A DNA stretch of 64,000 nucleotides from Hydrogenophaga sp. (GCF_018780385.1 NZ_JADMJO010000038.1:18816-82815); one strand, 5' to 3'; positions 37,056 through 44,783 are shown, numbered from the stretch's first letter. The notes: generated from the sequence alone by a model not told the origin. Numbers and translations: made by a program.

Positions 37056-37931
37056 TCAGGGGCGGAATTCCTTTTCGATCCGCTCCTCGCCCAGCGCCCG
37101 AGACGTGAACAGCAACTCTGGCAGATTGCGGTCGTACAGCACACGCCCCACCGTCAGGCGGGTCTGGTGACCGCTCGCGAGGTCGTTCAGCGTGCTGTCC
37201 GTCACTGTCCAGTACCCCTGAATCTGCTCGCGTTTGACAACCAGAAGGCGCTTGCTGGGCTGATCGGCGTTGCGCTCGAAAAAGTCGATCCGCAAGGGCA
37301 GAAGGCTTTTGGGGTCGATCCAGCTCACTCGGCGAACGTAGACGGAATTGCTGGCATCCACCGGCACGCTCTCGAGCATTTCGCAGTCGGTGTCGCCCAC
37401 CCGCTCCCGGCCCAACAACCGATGGGCGTCCATGGTCGGTTTGCGATCGCGCAGGTCTTCAAAGTAGTAATCGGAATTGACGAAACGACCCCCTTTGCGA
37501 TTGGAGTCGACCCGGCGCACCCGCTGCATGGCGGGCAGGTAGATCCATTGGTTGGACACGCCGTCGGCGCCGTCGATGGTGAGCAGCCCCGTCCCCTGAA
37601 TATCCGCAGGATCGGTGAACCTGATCAGGGTTGACACCTGGCCACCCGCCGCACTGGCGCGAAACACCACCATGCCGCGAACCCGCGCCGGCTTGCCTTC
37701 TTCCGTAAGGGACATAGACACCAAGGACGTTGAGTCCTTGCCGTCAGGGCGGTCATGTACGCGCTGAGCGAGCTTGGCTCCATCGTCGGCAAGTACAGCC
37801 GAGCAAACCAGCATCGCGGTCAGAAAAGCGAGCCCCTTCGCGCGCCGGGTCGCAACTTGTTGATTTGCTCCAGTTCCGCTCGTTGCTGTCCACAAGGATC
37901 CGAGCCATGAAAACCCGACCGTTCCTGCCAT
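37056..37931 (-). CDS. outer-membrane lipoprotein-sorting-like protein (LolA/DUF1329-type fold)
   Basis: 291-residue exported protein. A signal peptide (RAKGLAFLTAMLVCSAVLA) precedes a beta-rich body with SMSLTEEGKPARVRGMVVFR, GADGVSNQWIYLPAMQRVRRVD and FVNSDYYFEDLRDR, typical of outer membrane lipoprotein-sorting proteins that pair with MMPL transporters. It probably carries a lipid-like cargo across the periplasm. ATG 37931 is chosen for its GGAGGGG ribosome site; this leaves about 30 residues before the hydrophobic core of the signal, which is unusually long, so a later start is possible. Confidence 0.82.
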   Translation of the reverse strand: MAGTVGFSWLGSLWTATSGTGANQQVATRRAKGLAFLTAMLVCSAVLADDGAKLAQRVHDRPDGKDSTSLVSMSLTEEGKPARVRGMVVFRASAAGGQVSTLIRFTDPADIQGTGLLTIDGADGVSNQWIYLPAMQRVRRVDSNRKGGRFVNSDYYFEDLRDRKPTMDAHRLLGRERVGDTDCEMLESVPVDASNSVYVRRVSWIDPKSLLPLRIDFFERNADQPSKRLLVVKREQIQGYWTVTDSTLNDLASGHQTRLTVGRVLYDRNLPELLFTSRALGEERIEKEFRP

Positions 37932-38026
37932 GCTCGCCCCTCCGTTTTGTCTGTCAACGGGCCAGTCTAACGCAGGCACTTTGCTGGCAGCCCGGTGCCC
38001 GGGTGTCGAAAGGAAACATCCCGATG

Positions 38027-38899
38027 TCAGGCGTCCGCCGACATTTTTTCCAGTCGCTTCTTGGCCACGAAGCTCTTGAGTCGTTGCAGCGGATTGCGGT
38101 TACCCATCCACAGGCGCCGGTGATGGAACCGCGAGACGCGCGCATCCAGGTAGGTGTACCAAGGCACACACTGCAGGTCTTGCGGGTGGAGGAGGGCCAC
38201 GAGCGCCAGCGTGGTGATGAAGCCCGTGCACAGCTTGCACCCCGCAATGGAGCTGGGCCCTTTGCGCGCTTTCAGGTTGATCGTCTTCGGATCCAGGTAC
38301 TTCAAGTGGTGCAGCTCTGGCGCGAAGCCCAGCATGAACTGGACGATCTTCTCGTCGTCCGACATCCCGGGCTTGATGGCGAAATAGTCTGCATACGACA
38401 TGCCCTTGGGGCCGAAAGCCAGCACGCCGGCGCCCAGGCCCAGTGGCACGGCTGCAATGGTTGCCAAGCCTCGAGCGGTTGCCGCATTCACCAGCAGGGG
38501 ATGCATGTCGACAGCGAATGCGTCGATCGCGTCCACGGCCAGATCGACGCCTTCCAGGAAGGCGTCGATGTTGCCCGTGTTGATGCCCTCTGTGAATTTC
38601 GTGATGCGCAACTCGGGGTTGATCGCGAGCGCCATTTCCACCATCACGTCGAGCTTTCGACGGCCGATGGTCTCTGTGTTGGCGCCATATTGGCGGTTGA
38701 AGTTGAACAACTCGAATTCGTCGAATTCCGCCAGGTGAAAACCGCCCACGCCTGCACGCACGAGGCTGATCAGGTAGTCCCCACCGACGCCGCCCATGCC
38801 GGCAATGGCAACGGTGCAATTGCGCAGGCGGTCATGCTCTGCGGTGCTGACCACGCCGAGGTTGCGGCTGAAGGCGTCTAGGTAGTTGAACGTGTCCAT
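38027..38899 (-). CDS. ThiF/E1-like adenylyltransferase
   Basis: 290-residue E1-superfamily enzyme. The ATP-binding loop is AGMGGVGGDYL at about residues 33-43, followed by FDEFELFNFNRQYG, where the Asp and the NRQ Arg match E1 catalytic positions, and VDAIDAFAVDM. It should adenylate a carboxylate, usually the C-terminus of a protein or peptide. No ThiS/MoaD-like partner is visible nearby. A single CxxC (GCKLC) sits at about residues 231-235. ATG 38899 gives the conserved start. It is divergent from the PEP-CTERM gene and 95 bases before the export operon. Confidence 0.85.
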   Translation of the reverse strand: MDTFNYLDAFSRNLGVVSTAEHDRLRNCTVAIAGMGGVGGDYLISLVRAGVGGFHLAEFDEFELFNFNRQYGANTETIGRRKLDVMVEMALAINPELRITKFTEGINTGNIDAFLEGVDLAVDAIDAFAVDMHPLLVNAATARGLATIAAVPLGLGAGVLAFGPKGMSYADYFAIKPGMSDDEKIVQFMLGFAPELHHLKYLDPKTINLKARKGPSSIAGCKLCTGFITTLALVALLHPQDLQCVPWYTYLDARVSRFHHRRLWMGNRNPLQRLKSFVAKKRLEKMSADA

Positions 38900-38959
38900 G
38901 CTGGCGGCTCTTCGTGTTGGAGGACGTGATCTTCTCTCAGAACAGCTGCGCGATCTCAC

Positions 38960-38976
38960 CAAGCCTTGCTGGCTTG
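38960..38976. promoter_or_regulatory. inverted repeat CAAGCC-N5-GGCTTG
   Basis: Perfect 6-base inverted repeat with a 5-base spacer, 103 bases upstream of the -24 GG of the PEP-CTERM gene promoter, in the divergent ThiF/PEP-CTERM spacer. It could be an operator for a dimeric regulator such as PrsR, or a small hairpin. Binding is untested. Confidence 0.35.
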
Positions 38977-38997
38977 CATTCATCGAGTGTCCAACAA

Positions 38998-39012
38998 GTG
39001 TCGGTTTTTTTT
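38998..39012 (+). promoter_or_regulatory. shared upstream box GTGTCGGTTTTTTTT, copy 1
   Basis: A 15-base sequence identical to bases 55809-55823. It lies 82 bases before the -24 GG of the PEP-CTERM gene promoter. The second copy lies 113 bases before a second such promoter; the 31-base difference is close to three helical turns, so both sit on a similar DNA face. It is not a terminator for this side, because no gene points into it. Candidate enhancer element for PrsR; inference. Confidence 0.45.
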
Positions 39013-39078
39013 CCACTCAACTCAGGTCTTGGCCACCTCCCTCGCTGCGAACTTTGATTTATTTCACTTTTTGAGGCC

Positions 39079-39095
39079 TGGCATGAAGTCTGCTT
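39079..39095 (+). promoter_or_regulatory. sigma-54 promoter of the PEP-CTERM gene
   Basis: TGGCATGAAGTCTGCTT has GG at 39080-39081, ten bases, then GC at 39092-39093, the strict -24/-12 spacing, with TGGCA matching the -24 consensus. Predicted transcription start is near 39105, about 56 bases before the ATG. PrsR (51577) is a sigma-54 activator and is the expected regulator. Confidence 0.7.
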
Positions 39096-39160
39096 TGTTA
39101 CTGAGCAGCCTGATCGAGAGTCCTTCAGGTCTTGATCCAGAAATTCACTAAGGAGTTACC

Positions 39161-39934
39161 ATGAAACTGAAAAAACTTTTCGCAGCAATCGGTCTGAGCG
39201 CAATGCTCGTGAGCGGCGCAGCATCGGCAGCTACTGTTGCCGGCGTCACTTGGGATACCGGCTCTCCAATCGACTTTATCGCCCAGTCGAACCTGTTCGA
39301 GCAAGTTGCCCTGAATGCTGGTGACGAAATCAAAGGCTACGGCAATATCACGTCGATGAACGGCCTTAGCTCGTTTTGCGCTGGTTGCGAATTGACGTTC
39401 ACGTTCTCGGGTTTCACGCTCCAAAATTCGATCACTGGCGCCCCATTCCAGCCGTTCGCATTTGAAGGCGGCAGCTTGCAAGTGTGGGTTTCGCCCATTG
39501 ACTACAACTTCGCTGATCCTTCTACCGCCGGAAATGGCCTGTTGTGGTTGGACTTGACCGCCGCTGCGGGTAATTTTGCGGCAGCCCCTGGCGCTGACCT
39601 GCTGACCACCCTGTACGGCATGACGTCCGCATCCAGCACGATCGGCTTGGGTGTTGCAGGCACGGGCGCTGGTTACTTCAACGTGGTCGGTGGTCTTGCT
39701 GCTGCGTACTTCGACACCGATGCTGAAGTTGGCGGCACTGACTTCTTGTTCGGTTCGAACTTCTCGCCCATCAGCACTCCGATCGTTGATCCGGTGACCG
39801 GCGAGGTGTACACCCACGGTGGTGGCGCGACCATCACTGGTACTTCGGTGATCCCTGAGCCAGGTGCTTTGGCCCTGCTGGGTTTGGGTCTTGCCGGTCT
39901 GGGTTTTGTTCGCCGCAACAAGAAAAGCGCTTAA
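39161..39934 (+). CDS. PEP-CTERM sorted exported protein
   Basis: 257-residue secreted protein. A signal peptide (MKLKKLFAAIGLSAMLVSG, cut after ASA near residue 23) is followed by a Gly/Ala/Thr-rich beta-type body with a CAGC motif at residues 73-76. The C-terminal sorting tail has Pro232-Glu233-Pro234, a hydrophobic helix and a basic end (RRNKK). It is the expected substrate of exosortase A and is probably released to or anchored in the EPS matrix. A strong AAGGAG precedes the ATG, a sigma-54 promoter lies upstream and a hairpin terminator follows directly. Confidence 0.96.
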   Translation: MKLKKLFAAIGLSAMLVSGAASAATVAGVTWDTGSPIDFIAQSNLFEQVALNAGDEIKGYGNITSMNGLSSFCAGCELTFTFSGFTLQNSITGAPFQPFAFEGGSLQVWVSPIDYNFADPSTAGNGLLWLDLTAAAGNFAAAPGADLLTTLYGMTSASSTIGLGVAGTGAGYFNVVGGLAAAYFDTDAEVGGTDFLFGSNFSPISTPIVDPVTGEVYTHGGGATITGTSVIPEPGALALLGLGLAGLGFVRRNKKSA

Positions 39935-39953
39935 CGCTCACTGGGTTTACCCA

Positions 39954-39983
39954 CAAAAAAACCGCGCGCTGCGCGGTTTTTTT
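39954..39983. terminator. bidirectional rho-independent terminator
   Basis: Perfect hairpin ACCGCGC-GCT-GCGCGGT at 39961-39977 flanked by a run of A on the left and seven T on the right (39977-39983), so it works in both directions. It ends the PEP-CTERM transcript and that of the convergent acyltransferase gene. Confidence 0.92.
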
Positions 39984-40063
39984 ACGTCTGAAAATGATGA
40001 GTGATTGGAAGTGGCGGAAATGGCCGCCCGTCTCAACAAACGTAAGGTGCAATCAATATTCAA

Positions 40064-40843
40064 TCAGCCCGGTGTGGGCAAAAATGCATCGAAGGGCGAA
40101 GGAAGCGCCTCCGCAGCCGTCCAAATCGTCTTGCCAAGACCAAGGGTCGGCTCTTCCCCACCAAATATGAATCGGTACAGACAGGAATTTCGAGTCGCCA
40201 GTCCTGTGCGCAACGCGTTGGCGCCTATGAGGTATGGCTGACGCGCAGGTTGAACAGCATGGTTGACGGGCCCTGCTTCGTGAAAAGGAAAGCCAAGTCG
40301 ATTGAGCATCCGAGACAGCGAGGGCTCCATGGCTGCATAGCAGTGTGTAATGCCATGCTCACTCGCCAGGCGGAACACCTCCCGATACAAGCCCAAAGCA
40401 ACGGTGGGCCCGTCGCGTTTGATCTCTCTGTTGAGGTCTTCGGATGCGCCTGAAGGCAGGGCGGGTCCTACAAGTTGTGTGTCCCGGCGATACCGGCGCA
40501 GTTTGCTCGAGATGGCGAGGCGGCCGATTTCACCGACCATATCAAGCTCAGCATTGGGCTGGCTGTGCAGGGTGTAGCGGGACAGAACATTGAGCCCACG
40601 GGGGCTCGGCAGGATGAGACGTGCACATCCCACAGCTTCACCGGTCTCCACCGAACGGCACAGTACATGAACGCTGTGGGCGTCGAAGTCGTCTGTCTCA
40701 AGTGGACGTTTGCCGACTTGGTCCTCGCAAGAAGGCAGGCGACCGAGCTCAGCGCAAAAAACTTCATGCCTCAGAGCGCAGTACTCCTCGTACTGCTCGG
40801 TGCCTGGACCAACGACCGAGTATTCATATTTTTGCGCCAGCAT
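40064..40843 (-). CDS. PEP-CTERM/exosortase-associated acyltransferase (N-acyl amino acid synthase-like), copy 2
   Basis: 259-residue paralogue of the 31502 acyltransferase (TIGR03694 type). The shared motifs line up: RHEVFCAELGRLPS, ETDDFDAHSVHV, CARLILPSPRGLNVLSRY and MVGEIGRLAISSKLRR. It has a longer variable loop and C-terminus, so it may use a different amine or chain. ATG 40843 is chosen because homology (KYEYSVVGPGTEQYEEYC) starts right there; the frame is open 60 codons further upstream without family similarity. A minus-strand sigma-54 promoter lies about 50 bases upstream. Confidence 0.88.
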   Translation of the reverse strand: MLAQKYEYSVVGPGTEQYEEYCALRHEVFCAELGRLPSCEDQVGKRPLETDDFDAHSVHVLCRSVETGEAVGCARLILPSPRGLNVLSRYTLHSQPNAELDMVGEIGRLAISSKLRRYRRDTQLVGPALPSGASEDLNREIKRDGPTVALGLYREVFRLASEHGITHCYAAMEPSLSRMLNRLGFPFHEAGPVNHAVQPARQPYLIGANALRTGLATRNSCLYRFIFGGEEPTLGLGKTIWTAAEALPSPFDAFLPTPG

Positions 40844-40889
40844 CGAAGTTCTCCGCAGTGCGCCCGAAGGCACCTGATTTATATATAGG

Positions 40890-40907
40890 TTGCAACCGCA
40901 TCCCCAA
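40890..40907 (-). promoter_or_regulatory. sigma-54 promoter of acyltransferase copy 2
   Basis: Reading the minus strand, TTGGGGATGCGGTTGCAA has GG (40905-40904), ten bases, then GC (40893-40892), with a full TTGCA at -12. The predicted start of transcription is near 40880, about 37 bases before the ATG at 40843. This would place the second acyltransferase under the same sigma-54 control as the PEP-CTERM gene. Confidence 0.6.
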
Positions 40908-40948
40908 CGCAGCGACGATACCTTGATGAGGTGTGTTGCGCGGGCGCT

Positions 40949-40977
40949 GAAATGTAACTGCAACTGCCGAAATGTAA
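40949..40977. repeat. tandem GAAATGTAA repeat, 20-base period
   Basis: GAAATGTAA occurs at 40949-40957 and 40969-40977, exactly 20 bases apart (about two helical turns) and 44-73 bases upstream of the minus-strand -24 element. It is a candidate activator or IHF-type site. The known regulator sites of this system are not defined well enough for me to assign it. Confidence 0.35.
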
Positions 40978-41045
40978 GGCCCGAATAGCCGGGAATTTCC
41001 AATCTACTTAACGGTATTGCCATGTGCGACGCCAGCGTAACCCGT

Positions 41046-41891
41046 TCACCTTATTCCCTTGAGCCATTGCAAGACGAATGACTCTGTCTGGCGACTGGCG
41101 GTCGCAGATGAGCAGGTGTGATCGGCGCGATCAATGGTCGATTTGGACACGGCCGGCCGCTCAAGCAGCCCATTCCACCGTGCGTCGCTCATGGTGTGCT
41201 CGACGAACTCCTTTGCCACGAGATCTCGCTCGCTGAGCAACAGCAGGATCGGACCTTTAAAGGCCTGCCAACCTTGTGCCATGTCATCCTGAAAACTGGA
41301 TGGGCCGATGTTCTTGGTTCGCATGGTCTGCAAGCTGTTGCCCAGGTCTCGCACAGCCCGCCACCCGACCTGCCCGCCGAACAATTTGCGCCAGAACGCC
41401 GGTTCCGCAAGCCGCCACAGGTAGTAGTGTTTGACCTGTGCTCGGGCAAGACTTGCCTCGGAGCGCACCCAAGGGTTGAGAAGAGCAAGGCCAGCCACGC
41501 GCTGATCGTTCGTGCGCTGTGTGTAAAGGAGACTGGCCGACGCACCGTCACAAAGACCGCACAGCACAACTTGACTCACGTCGGAACAGTGGTCGTGAAT
41601 GGCATTGATGGCGGCAGCGATGTGCGTCGAGGTGTCTTCAAACGATATCGGTTCGCCGGGGCTGTCGCCCATCCCGGGAAAGTCAAAGCGAAGCACCGGG
41701 TAACCCGCGCCGGCTAAGTGGCGTGCGATCTGCACAAATTGTCTGTGGCTGCCTACTCGATACTGCGCACCGCCCACCACCACCACCACCGCTGTGTGCT
41801 GCCGTTCTGCAGCGGGATCCGGCACGCTGACGATGCCCAGCATGTCGGCTCGCGGGCCGGGTATGCAGACGGCTTTCTCGTGGACGTTCAT
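41046..41891 (-). CDS. exosortase A-associated hydrolase 1 (TIGR03100 type)
   Basis: 281-residue alpha/beta hydrolase. VVVVGGAQYRVGSHRQFV at the N-terminus and LRFDFPGMGDSPGE are family signatures. The nucleophile elbow reads GLCDGAS, so Cys114 takes the usual Ser position; an Asp in LLLSERDLV and a His in DRADHTC complete a triad. It may act on the acyl or thioester intermediate of the ACP/ligase module next to it. It lies 28 bases after hydrolase 2 in a minus-strand operon. Confidence 0.9.
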   Translation of the reverse strand: MNVHEKAVCIPGPRADMLGIVSVPDPAAERQHTAVVVVVGGAQYRVGSHRQFVQIARHLAGAGYPVLRFDFPGMGDSPGEPISFEDTSTHIAAAINAIHDHCSDVSQVVLCGLCDGASASLLYTQRTNDQRVAGLALLNPWVRSEASLARAQVKHYYLWRLAEPAFWRKLFGGQVGWRAVRDLGNSLQTMRTKNIGPSSFQDDMAQGWQAFKGPILLLLSERDLVAKEFVEHTMSDARWNGLLERPAVSKSTIDRADHTCSSATASRQTESFVLQWLKGIR

Positions 41892-41919
41892 GACGACGGC
41901 TGGGTGGTGTTCGTTCGGC

Positions 41920-42768
41920 TCAGTCCACCGCCATGATTGCCAGGGTGGCGCTGATCAAGGCTGGCGCATCCTCAGTGGTCACGGTCTGCCAGAAGGCAGG
42001 GGCTTTGATCGCTTGGGCGTTCACTTGCCAGCCGGCGGTTCGCCACGCAGAGAGTTCTTTTTCAGCTGAGGGACTCATTGCAGTGTCTGCCTGTTTGGCC
42101 AGTTCAATCCAGATCACTCGGCCGCCGGCTTTTGTGGCTGGAGGCTTCAGGCGGGCGTGCGCCATGCTTTGAGCCAGTGCTGGACTGACGGTGTATCCCG
42201 CGATTTCGACAGACTGGCCTTGCGCAAGCAGTTGGGCTGGCGTCTGTTCGTCAGGCTTGCCTGCACCCAGCCATTGGCCCGCGGCGTGCAGGCGGGTGAA
42301 TTGCTGCAGCATTTGCTGTCCACTCACCACGGGTTGCCAGAGCAGCAAGTGGGTTGGTTCGGTCAGAGTCTGGATAAATTCCGCGGCCAGCAAGGCCCCC
42401 GAGCGCATGCCCCAGATCCAGAGTGGGCCGCTGGCGGATTGGCTCAGCCAGCGGTGCGCCAGTGCGGCGTCTTCCAGCCAGGCGGCCCATGTGGCGTCTG
42501 CAAAATCGCCCGTACTGTCGCCGCAGCCGGTCAAGTCGATCTGCAGCACCGCATACCCGGCAGCTGCCAGAGCCCGCGCTTGTTGTGCGACCACGCGGCG
42601 AGTGGTGTTGAGCTCTTCGGCAAAGGGGTGCAAATACAGGATGCGTCCGCGTCGAGCGCTCCCCCTGGCCGGGTGGAACAGGCAAAAACGCTGACCGGCG
42701 CTGGGTGCCTGCGGGTCAACGGGCAGAAAAAAAGCTTGGGGAAGGGCTTCACGCCCCCGCTGACTCAT
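41920..42768 (-). CDS. exosortase A-associated hydrolase 2 (TIGR03101 type)
   Basis: 282-residue alpha/beta-hydrolase-like protein. LYLHPFAEELNTTRRVV and LQIDLTGCGDSTGDF are typical of this exosortase-linked family. The elbow reads GMRSG (residues 120-124), so Arg122 sits where the catalytic Ser should be; the protein may be non-catalytic or use another residue. The ATG overlaps the acyl carrier gene's stop (ATGA), giving the order ACP, hydrolase 2, hydrolase 1. Confidence 0.9.
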   Translation of the reverse strand: MSQRGREALPQAFFLPVDPQAPSAGQRFCLFHPARGSARRGRILYLHPFAEELNTTRRVVAQQARALAAAGYAVLQIDLTGCGDSTGDFADATWAAWLEDAALAHRWLSQSASGPLWIWGMRSGALLAAEFIQTLTEPTHLLLWQPVVSGQQMLQQFTRLHAAGQWLGAGKPDEQTPAQLLAQGQSVEIAGYTVSPALAQSMAHARLKPPATKAGGRVIWIELAKQADTAMSPSAEKELSAWRTAGWQVNAQAIKAPAFWQTVTTEDAPALISATLAIMAVD

Positions 42769-43025
42769 GTGGCCTGGCCGGCCAGATGGTGGTGTACGAG
42801 GTCGCTCAGGCTGCCCACGGTGGCGAACACTTCCGCGTTGAGGTCGTCGTCACTGAAGGTAATGCCGAAATGGCTTTCCAGATCGGTGATGAGTGCCAAC
42901 ACAGCCATGGAGTCGAGTTCGGGGAGCGAACCCAGAAGCGGTGTCGTGGGACCGAAGGTGGCGGTGCGCCCCTGCAGGTTGAGAGCGTCGTCCAGCACGC
43001 GCAAGACCTGTTCGTACACATTCAT
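42765..43025 (-). CDS. acyl carrier protein, exosortase A-associated
   Basis: 86-residue acyl carrier protein. The phosphopantetheine site is Ser39 in ELDSMAVL, followed by the acidic helix II region. It probably carries the acyl or aminoacyl group activated by the divergent AMP-ligase at 43140 and handled by the two hydrolases. It could also supply acyl chains to the N-acyltransferases at 31502 and 40064, which is inference. It heads a minus-strand operon. Confidence 0.9.
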   Translation of the reverse strand: MNVYEQVLRVLDDALNLQGRTATFGPTTPLLGSLPELDSMAVLALITDLESHFGITFSDDDLNAEVFATVGSLSDLVHHHLAGQAT

Positions 43026-43061
43026 GGAATTGAGGCCTGGTTTGGAATGAAGTGGGTGCGC

Positions 43062-43091
43062 AGAATTGCGCTTGATTCTAAAGAATTGCGC
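43062..43091. repeat. direct repeat AGAATTGCGC, 20-base period
   Basis: AGAATTGCGC occurs at 43062-43071 and 43082-43091, 20 bases apart, in the 114-base divergent spacer between the acyl carrier and AMP-ligase genes. It may be an operator shared by both promoters. No sigma-54 -24/-12 pair is present here. Confidence 0.35.
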
Positions 43092-43139
43092 GCGACGGGC
43101 TCATGAGCGTGGTCGGCCGAAGGAGCTCGATGCCTTAAC

Positions 43140-44783
43140 ATGCGCCGCATGCCCACAGAGAGAGATTTCAGCGATCGCTATCCACCGGTTTTGCTGCACG
43201 AGCTGCCGCTTCGGGCAGCCGCCTCCTGGCCTGAACGGGAAGCCTTGACGGCAGGAGCGGTGCGGCTTTCTTACGGTGAGCTAGGCGATGCGGTGTCGGA
43301 CCTTGCGTCGGGACTGTTGCACCTCGGATTGCCCCGTGGAAGCCGCGTGGCGGTGTTTCTGGAAAAGCGCATCGAGGCTGTGGTGACCAGCTTCGCCGTG
43401 CCAGCGGCGGGTGGGGTTGTGGTGCCGGTGAACCCGCTCCTGAAAGCGACCCAAGTCGCTCACATTCTTCAAGACGCCGGCGTGCGGGTGTTGGTGACCT
43501 CAGCGTCTCGACTGCAAGCTCTGTGGCCCGCGCTGGGCGAATGTCTGTCCCTGCAGCATGTGATGCTCTGTGATGACATCGATGCGTCTCAAGGAGCGCA
43601 TTTCAAGCTTCATGCCTGGGCCGATGTGCTGGCTGCACCCGCTCAAGCGTTGCCGCTGGGACTTGAGACCGACGTGGCGGCAATCTTCTACACCTCTGGC
43701 AGCACGGGGCAACCCAAGGGAGTGGTGCTTTCGCACCGCAACATGGTGGCGGGAGCCACCAGTGTGGCCAGCTACTTGCGCAACCGATCCGACGACACAC
43801 TGCTCGCCGTGTTGCCCCTGTCGTTCGACGCGGGCTTCAGTCAGTTGACGACCGCGTTTCTGGTGGGCGCGCGCGTCGTCTTGCTCAACTACCTGCTGCC
43901 ACGCGATGTGTTGACGGCGATGTCCAAAGAGCGCGTGACGGGTTTGACGGCCGTGCCGGCGCTTTTCATGCAGCTTGCAGCGCTGAACTGGCCGGCTGAG
44001 GCCGCGCAGCATTTGCGTTACTGGGCTTGCACGGGTGGGCGCATGCCTCGGGCGACGCTGGATCGAATGCGGCAGATGACGCCTGCGGCGCAGCCTTTCC
44101 TGATGTACGGGCTGACCGAAGCATTTCGCTCCACTTACCTGCCGCCGTCCGAAGTGGATCGGCGACCGGACTCGATCGGGAGGGCCATACCGAATGCAGA
44201 CATTCGTGTGCTGCGGGTGGACGGCACCGAGTGCGATGTCGACGAGCCGGGCGAACTGGTGCACCGGGGACCACTGGTGGCACTGGGCTACTGGCGCAGG
44301 CCGGACGAAACAGCCTTGCGCTTTCGCGTGCTGCCCGACGGACTCAAGGCGGGGGCCGGGGAGGTCGACCGCCCCGAGATTGCGGTTTTTTCGGGTGACA
44401 CCGTGCGCCGCGATGCCGACGGTTTTCTGTATTTCGTTGCCCGCCGTGACGAGATGATCAAAACGTCTGGCTACCGCGTGAGCCCGACCGAAGTGGAAGA
44501 GGCTGTGTACGCGAGTGGCTTGGTGCACGAAGTGCTGGCCGTGGGTGTGCCGCATGCCATGCTGGGGCAGGTCATCCTGGTGGCTGCCGTGGCCACGAAG
44601 GCGGAAGACACCGCCGCGTTGCTGGCGCACTGCAAGAGCACCTTGCCCGCTTACATGGTGCCGGCCGGTGTGCATTGGCATGCGCAGGCCCTGCCGCGCA
44701 ATGCCAATGGAAAGCTCGACCGCGCCCGCTGGAAGGCGGACTGGGAAAGTGCTGCAGGAAAGAAAAACGATGAGACCTTCTGA
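43140..44783 (+). CDS. exosortase A-associated AMP-forming acyl-CoA/ACP ligase (TIGR03098 type)
   Basis: 547-residue adenylate-forming enzyme. The phosphate loop is FYTSGSTGQPKGVVLSH, followed by LMYGLTEAFRSTYLPP, the FVARRDEMIKTSGYRVSP hinge and the C-terminal catalytic Lys in NANGKLDR. It should activate a carboxylic acid and load it on CoA or on the adjacent acyl carrier protein. It overlaps the PLP decarboxylase gene by 14 bases. ATG 43140 has GGAG upstream; ATG 43149 is an alternative. Confidence 0.93.
   Translation: MRRMPTERDFSDRYPPVLLHELPLRAAASWPEREALTAGAVRLSYGELGDAVSDLASGLLHLGLPRGSRVAVFLEKRIEAVVTSFAVPAAGGVVVPVNPLLKATQVAHILQDAGVRVLVTSASRLQALWPALGECLSLQHVMLCDDIDASQGAHFKLHAWADVLAAPAQALPLGLETDVAAIFYTSGSTGQPKGVVLSHRNMVAGATSVASYLRNRSDDTLLAVLPLSFDAGFSQLTTAFLVGARVVLLNYLLPRDVLTAMSKERVTGLTAVPALFMQLAALNWPAEAAQHLRYWACTGGRMPRATLDRMRQMTPAAQPFLMYGLTEAFRSTYLPPSEVDRRPDSIGRAIPNADIRVLRVDGTECDVDEPGELVHRGPLVALGYWRRPDETALRFRVLPDGLKAGAGEVDRPEIAVFSGDTVRRDADGFLYFVARRDEMIKTSGYRVSPTEVEEAVYASGLVHEVLAVGVPHAMLGQVILVAAVATKAEDTAALLAHCKSTLPAYMVPAGVHWHAQALPRNANGKLDRARWKADWESAAGKKNDETF

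Noticed and set aside
38900..38997. Minus-strand sigma-54 promoter for the ThiF-like gene
   Set aside because: No GC-N10-CC spacing occurs in the spacer on that strand, so the gene probably uses another sigma factor.
39001..39012. Poly-T in the divergent spacer as terminator of the PEP-CTERM or ThiF gene
   Set aside because: Both genes point away from it and no stem directly precedes the T run.
41770..41800. CACCAC triplet repeat as a regulatory or unstable repeat
   Set aside because: It is the minus-strand coding sequence for a run of Val in the hydrolase 1 beta strand, which is normal for the family.
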